From an uncultured Fidelibacterota bacterium (GTDB lineage: Bacteria; Marinisomatota; Marinisomatia; Marinisomatales; UBA1611): 17,103 nucleotides of DNA. A model generated the notes under the pieces. The model saw only the letters and a program-made list of their open reading frames with translations, was not told the origin of the DNA and searched no databases. The translations under genes and the position numbers were made by a program. The DNA lies in NCBI GenBank assembly GCA_913041325.1, contig CAJWHU010000016.1, forward strand, positions 1-17,103. The letters run 5' to 3'. Below are positions 1 through 6,690 of this stretch, in pieces; the stretch's first letter is position 1, and each line of letters starts with the position of its first letter.

Positions 1-309
1 CGAGTTGTCGATGCCGCAGATGGTAACCCTGTAAAAGTGATTATTGAAACTTGCTTATTGAATGAAGAAGAAATGTTAAGAGCGTGTAAAATAATATTAA
101 ATGCTGGGGCCGCTTATGTGAAAACATCAACTGGGTTTTCAACAGAAGGTGCTAGAGTTGAAGATATCAAACTAATTAAAAAAAATGTAGGAAAAGATCT
201 AGGTATAAAAGCAAGTGGAGGAATTAAAACATTAGAAGAAGTTGAGTTAATGATATCTGCAGGGGCGAATCGAATTGGCACTAGCAAAAGTGTTATTATA
301 GTATCGTGA
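1..309 (+). CDS. deoC: Deoxyribose-phosphate aldolase, C-terminal part (5' end outside window)
   Basis: The reading frame is open from base 1, so only the last 102 codons of a protein usually about 220-260 residues long are present. DeoC is a cytoplasmic class I aldolase. It splits 2-deoxyribose-5-phosphate into glyceraldehyde-3-phosphate and acetaldehyde in deoxynucleoside catabolism. Visible family hallmarks are KVIIETCLL, then [10 protein letters not shown], whose Lys is the Schiff-base residue, and [13 protein letters not shown], whose Lys is the second conserved active-site lysine. The C-terminal [12 protein letters not shown] is the phosphate-binding end of the TIM barrel. The active-site half is intact, so nothing suggests a pseudogene. 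The TGA stop lies inside the GTGA that starts the next gene, so the two are probably co-transcribed and translationally coupled. Confidence 0.93.
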   Translation, partial: RVVDAADGNPVKVIIETCLLNEEEMLRACKIILNAGAAYVKTSTGFSTEGARVEDIKLIKKNVGKDLGIKASGGIKTLEEVELMISAGANRIGTSKSVIIVS

Positions 310-1712
310 GCAACTCTAGTTCTATTATGCGAGGATCTGAAATCGAGCTAGTGATAGAATCTCTAGCGTACGGTGGTATGGGTCTAGCAAGAAAACATAA
401 TTTCGTAATTTTTGTTAAATACGCTATTCCAGGGCAAAAAGTAATCGCAAGAATATATAAAAAAAGGAAAGGGTACGCCGAGGCGCATGTGTTAAAAGTT
501 CTTTCTGAATCACCGGACGCCACAAACGCAAGTTGCGGACATTATTGGATATGTAGTAAGCTTCAAAATTTATCATATAAAAGACAGATAGATGAGAAAG
601 TTTCACAGGTAGAGGATGCATTCAGAAGGATAGGTGGATTAAGTAATTTTACTTTAGAAAAAGTTCGAGAGGCCGAGTCAATATACCACTATCGAAATAA
701 AATGGAGTTTACTTTTTCTCCAAATCGTTGGGTTCTAGACTCCGAACCGGAAGGTGTAGATAGGTCTTTTGCATTGGGGCTACATATTCCTGGAAGATTC
801 GATAAAATTCTTGATATAAACAACTGCTATATCCAGCCCGAGATTGGTAATCGAATTCTTTCCGTTACCAGAGACGTATGTTTAAGTAATCGTGAGCTAA
901 GACCATACGACCCTAAATCACATATAGGTTTCTTAAGGTTTTTAATGTTGAGGTATGGTATGAATACACAAGACCTTATGGTAAATATAGTGACAGCATA
1001 CCACGATATTGATAAGCTAACCCCTTTGACGGATGCTTTATTGAAAGAATTCTCAGAAATTACATCGCTAGTAAATAATGTCAATACACGAAAGGCAGAT
1101 GTTGCTTTTGGTGAGTCTGAAACTCTATTATATGGTGAACCATCAATTAAAGAAAAGTTAGGAGATTTAACTTTCGAGATATCTGCTAACTCATTTTTCC
1201 AAACTAACACGGGCCAAGGTGAAATATTATATCAAGAGATAAAAGATGCAACAAATTTAAACGGGGATGAAATTTTGTACGATCTTTATTGTGGTACCGG
1301 AACAATTGGCCTTTACTTGTCTAAGAAGGCAAAAAAAGTTTTCGGATTTGAGGTCATAAGGTCTGCCCTAGACGATGCAGAAAAAAATGCTGTCCGGAAT
1401 AATATTTCGAATATCGTTTTTGTCAAAGCAAATCTTGATACTTTTTTTAAATCAGGACAGTTGCCAAAAAGAGTTCCCAAACCCGATGTTATTGTCGTGG
1501 ATCCACCAAGGGCAGGAATGCATGAAGACATGACAAATTATTTACCAAAATTAGGTGCAAAAAAGATTATCTATGCTTCCTGTAACCCAACAACACAAGC
1601 AAGGGACGCTAAAATATTAAATGCTTACGGTTATAGGATCATTAGCTCCACGATGGTTGATATGTTTCCCCATACTCCGCATATAGAAACCGTAATGTTA
1701 TTTTCGAAGTGA
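306..1712 (+). CDS. rlmD: 23S rRNA (uracil-C5)-methyltransferase, RlmD/RumA (TrmA) family
   Basis: This SAM-dependent enzyme methylates C5 of a uridine in 23S rRNA, most likely the U1939 type, although an RlmC or dual-specificity role cannot be excluded. The 468 residues show a TRAM RNA-binding domain (about 9-68), a Cys-containing iron-sulfur region (77-90), and NSFFQTNT (295-302). The SAM loop [13 protein letters not shown] is at 326-338 and DPPRAG at 399-404. YASCNP carries the nucleophile Cys426, and [10 protein letters not shown] carries the general base Glu461. Of the four Cys that bind the 4Fe-4S cluster in E. coli RumA, I can place only three (Cys77, Cys83, Cys174). The usual CGGC segment is shortened to CSK. 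The GTG start at 306 overlaps the deoC stop. An in-frame ATG at 327 would remove seven residues and still leave the TRAM domain whole. Neither start has a clear Shine-Dalgarno. The end overlaps a convergent gene by 15 bases. Confidence 0.9.
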   Translation: MSNSSSIMRGSEIELVIESLAYGGMGLARKHNFVIFVKYAIPGQKVIARIYKKRKGYAEAHVLKVLSESPDATNASCGHYWICSKLQNLSYKRQIDEKVSQVEDAFRRIGGLSNFTLEKVREAESIYHYRNKMEFTFSPNRWVLDSEPEGVDRSFALGLHIPGRFDKILDINNCYIQPEIGNRILSVTRDVCLSNRELRPYDPKSHIGFLRFLMLRYGMNTQDLMVNIVTAYHDIDKLTPLTDALLKEFSEITSLVNNVNTRKADVAFGESETLLYGEPSIKEKLGDLTFEISANSFFQTNTGQGEILYQEIKDATNLNGDEILYDLYCGTGTIGLYLSKKAKKVFGFEVIRSALDDAEKNAVRNNISNIVFVKANLDTFFKSGQLPKRVPKPDVIVVDPPRAGMHEDMTNYLPKLGAKKIIYASCNPTTQARDAKILNAYGYRIISSTMVDMFPHTPHIETVMLFSK

Positions 1713-2438
1713 CGCCTTTGAAAAACGAGACTCTGGAATTTCAACATCAAAATCTATTTTTTCTATAATCCACTCAGTTCCCATGCTATTTCTTTTCAAC
1801 TCATCTTTATATTTAAATCTTAGAGGGAACCATCTCCCCTGAATCATTTCTACTTTACTCATTGTAGAGGTTTTTAATAGTTTTCCACTTTTTGCGTATA
1901 ATTCCTCTTTAATTGGCAGTATATATTCTTTATCAACCCATGCTTTCCGTTTTGGGTATGCCAAGCCACTCACTTTCCCATTCATTATTATTATCCAGTG
2001 GTCTCTTCCATTAATTTTTACTGATTCTTGAATGCTGGCAGAGTATAGCTCCTGGATTGGACGGTTCTCCATCATATCATTGTAGGACATATCAGAGCCC
2101 ATTACAGACTGCCGTAGCATGTGTCCTGAGATTTGGATAACTCGATCAGTCTGCGGTGAATAGGTCCACAATTTACTTCCCATTTTTAACATTTTTGTAC
2201 CTGCTTCTCTTGGAGGAGAAAGATACTCTGTGAAGGCTTGATCAACTCCTATTACCCAAGTTTTTGACTCTATTGTTCTACTTGAGCGTCTTCCCTGGAC
2301 AATCATTTTACTAGTCAATATACGAGATTTTGCACTCATGTTTTTATCAATAGTTTTAATGATTTCGAACACGGACATTTGTCTGTTTTGAGCAAGAAGA
2401 AAGGAAAGAAAAAAAATTAGCTGTTTTATTTTAATCAT
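1698..2438 (-). CDS. LolA-like periplasmic protein (outer membrane lipoprotein-sorting protein, PF17131 type)
   Basis: The 246-residue protein has an N-terminal hydrophobic signal (about 4-16, probable cleavage after LLA) and no lipobox Cys, so it should be soluble in the periplasm. It has the characteristic stretch of this LolA-fold family: EYLSPPREAGTKMLKMGSKL (71-90), WTYSPQTDRVIQISGHMLRQ (91-110), then SVMGSDMSYNDM. LolA-fold proteins hold acyl chains in an open half-barrel and ferry lipidated cargo across the periplasm, but the substrate of this family branch is not established. It is the last gene of the minus-strand operon and overlaps the upstream permease gene by ATGA. That position next to two LolC/E-like permeases and a LolD-like ATPase makes a carrier role likely. 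It is not canonical LolA. Its tail overlaps rlmD. Confidence 0.85.
   Translation of the reverse strand: MIKIKQLIFFLSFLLAQNRQMSVFEIIKTIDKNMSAKSRILTSKMIVQGRRSSRTIESKTWVIGVDQAFTEYLSPPREAGTKMLKMGSKLWTYSPQTDRVIQISGHMLRQSVMGSDMSYNDMMENRPIQELYSASIQESVKINGRDHWIIIMNGKVSGLAYPKRKAWVDKEYILPIKEELYAKSGKLLKTSTMSKVEMIQGRWFPLRFKYKDELKRNSMGTEWIIEKIDFDVEIPESRFSKASLRK
1701..1724. terminator. Stem-loop across the convergent gene ends
   Basis: TTTTCGAAG (1701-1709) and CTTTGAAAA (1716-1724) can pair as a 9-bp stem with one G-U wobble, closing a 6-base loop that contains the rlmD TGA stop. Read from the other strand the wobble becomes an A-C mismatch, so the hairpin is better in plus-strand RNA. No U-tract follows in either direction, and the stem is AT-rich. 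This is therefore a weak candidate for a bidirectional terminator or transcript-end protector at the tail-to-tail junction, not a textbook intrinsic terminator. Confidence 0.25.
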
Positions 2439-3721
2439 GATTCTAATTCCTTAAATAATTGAGCCATCTCACGTTTATAAATAGCCAGTCCAGCTAGCAT
2501 AGTTCCTAAAACGGTGGCGATTAGTCCCGGAATAAATCCAATATAATATAGATCTGGAGTGATTTTAGCGTAGAAGATATTTGGCATAACCATAGAATTG
2601 GTTGACATTGTTGCTACGACCTCTGAATAATTAATTCCATTTTCTTGAACGTAGTATACCAAAGTCATGCCAATGGCAGTGCCAGTTATTGTCCCAGTTA
2701 GTCCAATTATAATTGCTTCAATAATCATAGATCGATAAACATCTCCTTTTGACTCTCCCATCGCAAGTCGGACGCCTATCTCTCCATACCTACGAAGGCC
2801 ATTCATGAGCCCCATATTCCATAATACTACCATGACAATAATCAAAAATATTGTTCCAACTATCATTAAAAATGCATCAACTAAATCAACCATTTCTCCC
2901 ATCTGTTGGCTAGAATCACGTAATGCCATCATAACTGGGCTAAAAATATCAGCTGAGTCAGAGTGGTTTGCATTATAGTTTGATCGCAGAAGCACTGCTT
3001 CTTCGTCATCATAAAAAAGTGAGTTCGTAAACCCCAATATTTCTGATGCAGCATTTTCCATATCTAAGGCTTTTCTCGCTCCTGAAATATCTACTAGCAT
3101 CATCTGCTTGTCTGCTTGTCCTTTACGTAAATCAAATGTACCAACAACAGTGAAATTATATGTTGTGAATGCATTATGCATCGTCGTTCCAATATATGTT
3201 GCCGTATCTCCCACACTTATATTGAGCTTATCTGCTAATCTATGACCAATTATAGCCTCGTCAGAGGTCATCGGCAGCCGCCCGTTGACCAAATTTGTGT
3301 TAAGATCCCAAATCTCGATCATGCGAGAGCCAGTATTTAGTAAGTCTATTCCTATGGCATAAACAGCTCCTTGCTCCTTTGTTTCACCATTTTGGTCAGG
3401 TATATCTAAAAGACCTCCGAATGTTATCCGTGGGCTCCAAAAGTGATCAGGATATTCGCTGTTTAACTTTGCAATGATTTGATCAACATCCACAAGAGCA
3501 AGATCATTTGGAAGCATTTGCATTTCTTCTTTATATGCGCGTGTAACAATTTTTTCATGACCAGAAATGATGACAGCGGTGTTTAGAAATATGGAGTTCA
3601 TTGAGCCTTTCATGAATCCTATTGAAAAAATAACAATAGCCACAGTAATTGATATAATTATAACGGGGAATAAGCTTCTAGTCCGATCGCGTAAAAGACC
3701 TTTGGTAAGAAAATGTATCAT
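2435..3721 (-). CDS. ABC transporter permease, FtsX/LolC-E/MacB-like (first of a pair)
   Basis: The 428-residue inner-membrane protein has the four-helix MacB/LolC topology. There is one N-terminal helix (about 16-38), a large periplasmic domain (about 39-275), then three helices (about 280-305, 335-358, 391-415). The periplasmic domain contains NGRLPMTSDEAIIGHRLADK (146-165) followed by LNISVGDTATYIG, the usual beta-rich element of LolC/LolE-type proteins. RRYGEIGVRLAMGESKGDVY (310-329) is the FtsX-type cytoplasmic coupling segment that contacts the ATPase. Such permeases do not form a channel. They transmit ATP-driven motion to the periplasmic domain to extract or hand over a substrate. The ATG start overlaps the stop of the upstream permease gene by 4 bases, so expression should be coupled. 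It differs clearly in sequence from the other permease, which fits a heterodimer. Confidence 0.88.
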   Translation of the reverse strand: MIHFLTKGLLRDRTRSLFPVIIISITVAIVIFSIGFMKGSMNSIFLNTAVIISGHEKIVTRAYKEEMQMLPNDLALVDVDQIIAKLNSEYPDHFWSPRITFGGLLDIPDQNGETKEQGAVYAIGIDLLNTGSRMIEIWDLNTNLVNGRLPMTSDEAIIGHRLADKLNISVGDTATYIGTTMHNAFTTYNFTVVGTFDLRKGQADKQMMLVDISGARKALDMENAASEILGFTNSLFYDDEEAVLLRSNYNANHSDSADIFSPVMMALRDSSQQMGEMVDLVDAFLMIVGTIFLIIVMVVLWNMGLMNGLRRYGEIGVRLAMGESKGDVYRSMIIEAIIIGLTGTITGTAIGMTLVYYVQENGINYSEVVATMSTNSMVMPNIFYAKITPDLYYIGFIPGLIATVLGTMLAGLAIYKREMAQLFKELES

Positions 3722-4893
3722 GCGAGGGTTTTACCTCTTAGGGCATCTGTCGGTTTCATTTGAGCAATACGTCTCGAGGGTAGATAGCTTACAATTATTA
3801 CAATGGTAAATACTAAAACTGTTGTAGTAATAATCAGTGAGAAAGAGTAAATGGGTATAAGTTGTTTAGCTATCATAAAACCCATTTCAGTATAATCAAT
3901 GGGCATTGGGACACCATATTTTGCTGTCCACCATAGTATAGTTCCAAAAGGGAATATAGTCAAACATGATGCTAAAATCGCATTGATACCACCCTCAATA
4001 GTAAAGAGACTGACAACTTTTGACCGCTTCATACCAAGAGCCATTAGGGTACCAATTTCTTTACCTCTTTTAAAAATTGATAGAACTTGAGCATTGAAAA
4101 TTCCCATTGCCGCTAATGATAATAAAACCATAAACATAATTTGATTACCAGGTTTATCTGCTTCAATAGCCGCTTCGATATCCTTTATTAAATAATCGAC
4201 ATCCCTATGAACCCAGTCCCCAAAATTCTCCACTTTTTTTAAATTTTTTCTATAAGCAACGTAAGTTACGTGATTTTCCATTGCGAGCATATTCTGGGCT
4301 TTTTGAATTGGGATCCATATATGTCCCTTATCTAACTTGAAATTTTCAGTATCCATTATATTCACTATGGTGCCTTCATCAGCATCGTATGTCCCATCAG
4401 AATCAAGCCAGCGAATTGTAAAAGAGTCTCCCATATTTAATTTCATGCTATTTGCCATCCCTCGACCTATTAGAACAGGGATATGCACATCAGGATGCCC
4501 AGCCAAAGTTTTGGTAGGCATATTTACAATGGTTTGACTTGGCTCAATCCCTTTCATGGTGACTGGCATCATTCGTCCATTAGGGTAAATAGCCGCTTGG
4601 CTTACAAGTACAGGTACAGCGTCTTTTTTTCTGACCAGCGTATCTATACCTGCTGGTAGGGTTGAATGAGAATCTTCAAAAAGGATTGGATCTAGTGGGT
4701 CATACATCGGGTGCCAATAAGCGCCACCAGCAATTTCTGTATCAATTATAACCTGCTTTGCATGCTGGCGCATACCATCATACAAGCCAGTTACAAAAAT
4801 GATCATGAAAAACGAAATAGATGTGACAAAAACATTGAGAAAGGTTCTAAGCTTTGCACCTAATAAATTTTTTAGTGCTATTTTAAAAAGCAT
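3718..4893 (-). CDS. ABC transporter permease, FtsX/LolC-E/MacB-like (second of a pair)
   Basis: The 391-residue inner-membrane protein has the same architecture as its neighbour. Helix one is at about 18-38, the periplasmic domain at about 39-248, and helices two to four at about 250-272, 298-322 and 350-371. The coupling segment FKRGKEIGTLMALGMKRSKV (274-293) and the C-terminal LPSRRIAQMKPTDALRG (371-387) are typical of LolC/LolE and MacB permeases, where the final xxPxDALR motif is common. The periplasmic part is shorter than in the partner and has an unusual aromatic- and acidic-rich stretch at 56-76 (GGAYWHPMYDPLDPILFED), which might contact a substrate or partner. That role is inference. 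The ATG overlaps the ATPase stop by one base (TAATG), and its stop overlaps the next permease start by ATGA. A dimer of the two permeases with two copies of the ATPase is the expected complex. Confidence 0.88.
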   Translation of the reverse strand: MLFKIALKNLLGAKLRTFLNVFVTSISFFMIIFVTGLYDGMRQHAKQVIIDTEIAGGAYWHPMYDPLDPILFEDSHSTLPAGIDTLVRKKDAVPVLVSQAAIYPNGRMMPVTMKGIEPSQTIVNMPTKTLAGHPDVHIPVLIGRGMANSMKLNMGDSFTIRWLDSDGTYDADEGTIVNIMDTENFKLDKGHIWIPIQKAQNMLAMENHVTYVAYRKNLKKVENFGDWVHRDVDYLIKDIEAAIEADKPGNQIMFMVLLSLAAMGIFNAQVLSIFKRGKEIGTLMALGMKRSKVVSLFTIEGGINAILASCLTIFPFGTILWWTAKYGVPMPIDYTEMGFMIAKQLIPIYSFSLIITTTVLVFTIVIIVSYLPSRRIAQMKPTDALRGKTLA

Positions 4894-5600
4894 TACGTAT
4901 CGCTCTCATTAATTGATTCATCTCTAATGATTCCTCCATCATCCATATGAATGATACGTTTTAGGTACCCCATGATTTTTTCATCATGTGTAGCAAAAAT
5001 AAACGATGTAGTAAGCTCGCGGTTTAGTTTTACAAGAATTTCCATAATTTTATGAGAATTTTCAGCATCAAGATTGGCTGTTGGCTCATCAGCCATGACG
5101 AGTCTTGGGCGGTGCACTATTGCCCGAGCTATTGCAGTCCTCTGGCATTCACCACCACTCAGCTTCCCAGGCCTTGAGTCTCGCTTGTTACCAAGTCCAA
5201 CCCAATCTATTGCCTGGTCAACTCTTTTCTTCCTTTCAGAAGAATCTACTTTATTTAGGATAAGCGGTAGTTCAATATTTTCAAACACCGTATAAACAGG
5301 CAAAAGGTTGTAGCTTTGGAAGATGAAACCCATATACTTTCTTCTTAAACTAGCACGTTTATTATGTGTGGCATTGTCTAATGCATGCTTTAGTACGTGG
5401 ACAGTACCACTGGTTGCAGAATCAAGACCACCAATAATATTTAGAAGGGTTGTTTTCCCAGAGCCTGAGGGGCCGATTAATCCAGTGAACTCACCTTTAT
5501 ACAAGTCTAGATCAATGTTTTTTAATGCGGTAAAGTGTCCATTCCCAACTGTAAATTGTTTTACTAAATCTTTAATTGATATAATTACATTTTCTTCCAT
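4893..5600 (-). CDS. ABC transporter ATP-binding protein, LolD/MacB family
   Basis: This 235-residue cytoplasmic ATPase has every catalytic motif intact. Walker A GPSGSGKT is at 43-50, Q-loop Gln95 in FIFQSYNLLP, signature LSGGECQRTAIARAI at 147-161, Walker B RLVMADEP with Glu172, D-loop ANLD, and H-loop His205 in FATHD. The LSGGE form, instead of LSGGQ, and the full-length single-domain layout match LolD-like proteins, which power extraction of lipoproteins from the inner membrane. MacB-type ATPases, with which it also shares motifs, act in efflux. It directly precedes two FtsX-like permease genes with which it overlaps or couples, so it should power that pair. The gap to the upstream barrel gene is 10 bases. 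It cannot be assigned as housekeeping LolD, because the permeases and LolA-like partner belong to a side branch and the substrate is unknown. Confidence 0.92.
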   Translation of the reverse strand: MEENVIISIKDLVKQFTVGNGHFTALKNIDLDLYKGEFTGLIGPSGSGKTTLLNIIGGLDSATSGTVHVLKHALDNATHNKRASLRRKYMGFIFQSYNLLPVYTVFENIELPLILNKVDSSERKKRVDQAIDWVGLGNKRDSRPGKLSGGECQRTAIARAIVHRPRLVMADEPTANLDAENSHKIMEILVKLNRELTTSFIFATHDEKIMGYLKRIIHMDDGGIIRDESINESDT

Positions 5601-5610
5601 ACCCGATCCG

Positions 5611-6690
5611 TTAATGATTGTAGATTAACATGAATTGCAACCCAGTACCATACCCTATCGATGAGTTATGCAATAATTCTTCATTACCCTCAAAGTTAGA
5701 TTTTTCTGGATAAAAGGTGCATATGAAATTTAAGCTATAGTAGTTGTATGTGCTGGTCCACCTTAAGTGGTGATACATTTTTTCTAGGTCAGCACCAACT
5801 TGCGAAACCAACATAATTTGATGATTTATGCTCAGCGGTGTGCTTGCCATCAATGCGAAAAACTCAGCATTCCTGCCCATATTATCAAATTGATTTTTCA
5901 ATAACATACATTCCGCAGTAATTAGTATTCCTCCTGCAATTGGGAGCGTATAATCTGCGCCTAACGTAGTCATAAATATATTCGCCTCATTAGCCTTAAT
6001 AATTGCACTTTCATTCCAAAAACCTACAAGGCCATCAAATCGATAATCAACAGCAAATCGAGCGTTCGGTTGATTTATGGAGATTCCAAGGGAGTTTATA
6101 TTCCTGACAATTTTTGAGTGGTCTTTGTGATAGCTGATTCCCCATTCGCCAAAGACGCTAGAAATTTCAACACGGGTTCCATATGAATGAGTTTCATCCT
6201 CGTTATCTATTATCCAAGCCCAAGAGGATAGATAATGCATAGGATACCAACGTAGCCTTAATGCTCTTACACCAGTCGTTTGGCCAGTAAGATCTATGGG
6301 GTCAATCGAATCAAACCAGGACAAAGTTCTTAGCAATTGAGAGGTCCCAAAAACAATCTTTTGCAATCCAATTCGCGCTTCAAAGGTTTCATCATTATAT
6401 CGAAGCCAGTACCTGTAGAATTTTTGCTCATCGTGTAATAGTAAGTCTCCAGAATAATGTCTTAGCAACCTTAATGAGATATCAGAGTCAATTGTCTTAT
6501 CATCTTCTACTGTTTTCACAATGGAAACTTTAGGTATGTAGAGTAAGTTATATTGATAAGATGAAAAGCCATTAGGAAAATCAGTATTTGTTAATCCACT
6601 TAGGGCAAGTTCACCATCAAGTGAATAGTTTTGTGATCGTATATGGGGCATTAGAAAAATAAGACAGGAAACTAAAACTATAAACTTCAC
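5611..6690 (-). CDS. Probable outer-membrane beta-barrel protein, porin-like
   Basis: I do not recognise this 359-residue protein as a named gene. It has a signal peptide (basic start, hydrophobic 3-15, likely cleavage before QNYSLDG). After that it is almost entirely alternating polar and hydrophobic beta strands rich in Tyr, Trp and Phe, as in outer-membrane barrels. The segment at 105-150 contains ARIGLQKIVFGTSQ, then SIDPIDLTGQTTG. This recalls the R-G-Q-x-x-WG and INPxD landmarks of DUF1302-like and related porins, but that is a resemblance by eye only. The C-terminal strand GTGLQFMLIYNH alternates correctly but ends in His rather than Phe. The start is GTG, immediately after the RND gene stop (TGAGTG), with a GAGAG-like Shine-Dalgarno. 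Its place between RND and ABC genes suggests it is the outer-membrane member of the same system. Confidence 0.7.
   Translation of the reverse strand: MKFIVLVSCLIFLMPHIRSQNYSLDGELALSGLTNTDFPNGFSSYQYNLLYIPKVSIVKTVEDDKTIDSDISLRLLRHYSGDLLLHDEQKFYRYWLRYNDETFEARIGLQKIVFGTSQLLRTLSWFDSIDPIDLTGQTTGVRALRLRWYPMHYLSSWAWIIDNEDETHSYGTRVEISSVFGEWGISYHKDHSKIVRNINSLGISINQPNARFAVDYRFDGLVGFWNESAIIKANEANIFMTTLGADYTLPIAGGILITAECMLLKNQFDNMGRNAEFFALMASTPLSINHQIMLVSQVGADLEKMYHHLRWTSTYNYYSLNFICTFYPEKSNFEGNEELLHNSSIGYGTGLQFMLIYNH

Noticed and set aside
827..1210. 127-codon antisense reading frame inside rlmD, and other opposite-strand frames such as 9709-9984 and 5323-5628
   Set aside because: They lie fully inside genes with clear family motifs, show no recognisable protein features or ribosome sites, and are expected by chance.
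327..1712. ATG 327 as the rlmD start
   Set aside because: It is possible, but the GTG at 306 overlaps the deoC stop in the coupling style used at several other junctions here. The evidence is not decisive, so it is kept only as an alternative.
1698..5600. Calling the ABC and LolA-like genes the housekeeping LolA-LolCDE system
   Set aside because: The LolA-like protein has PF17131-type motifs rather than those of canonical LolA. The set is embedded with an RND pump and a barrel, so gene symbols lolA, lolC, lolD and lolE would overstate the case.
6664..6690. Lipobox-like L-V-S-C at residues 6-9 of the barrel protein
   Set aside because: The Cys is too close to the N-terminus, with the hydrophobic stretch continuing after it. 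A normal signal-peptidase I site before QNYSLDG fits better.
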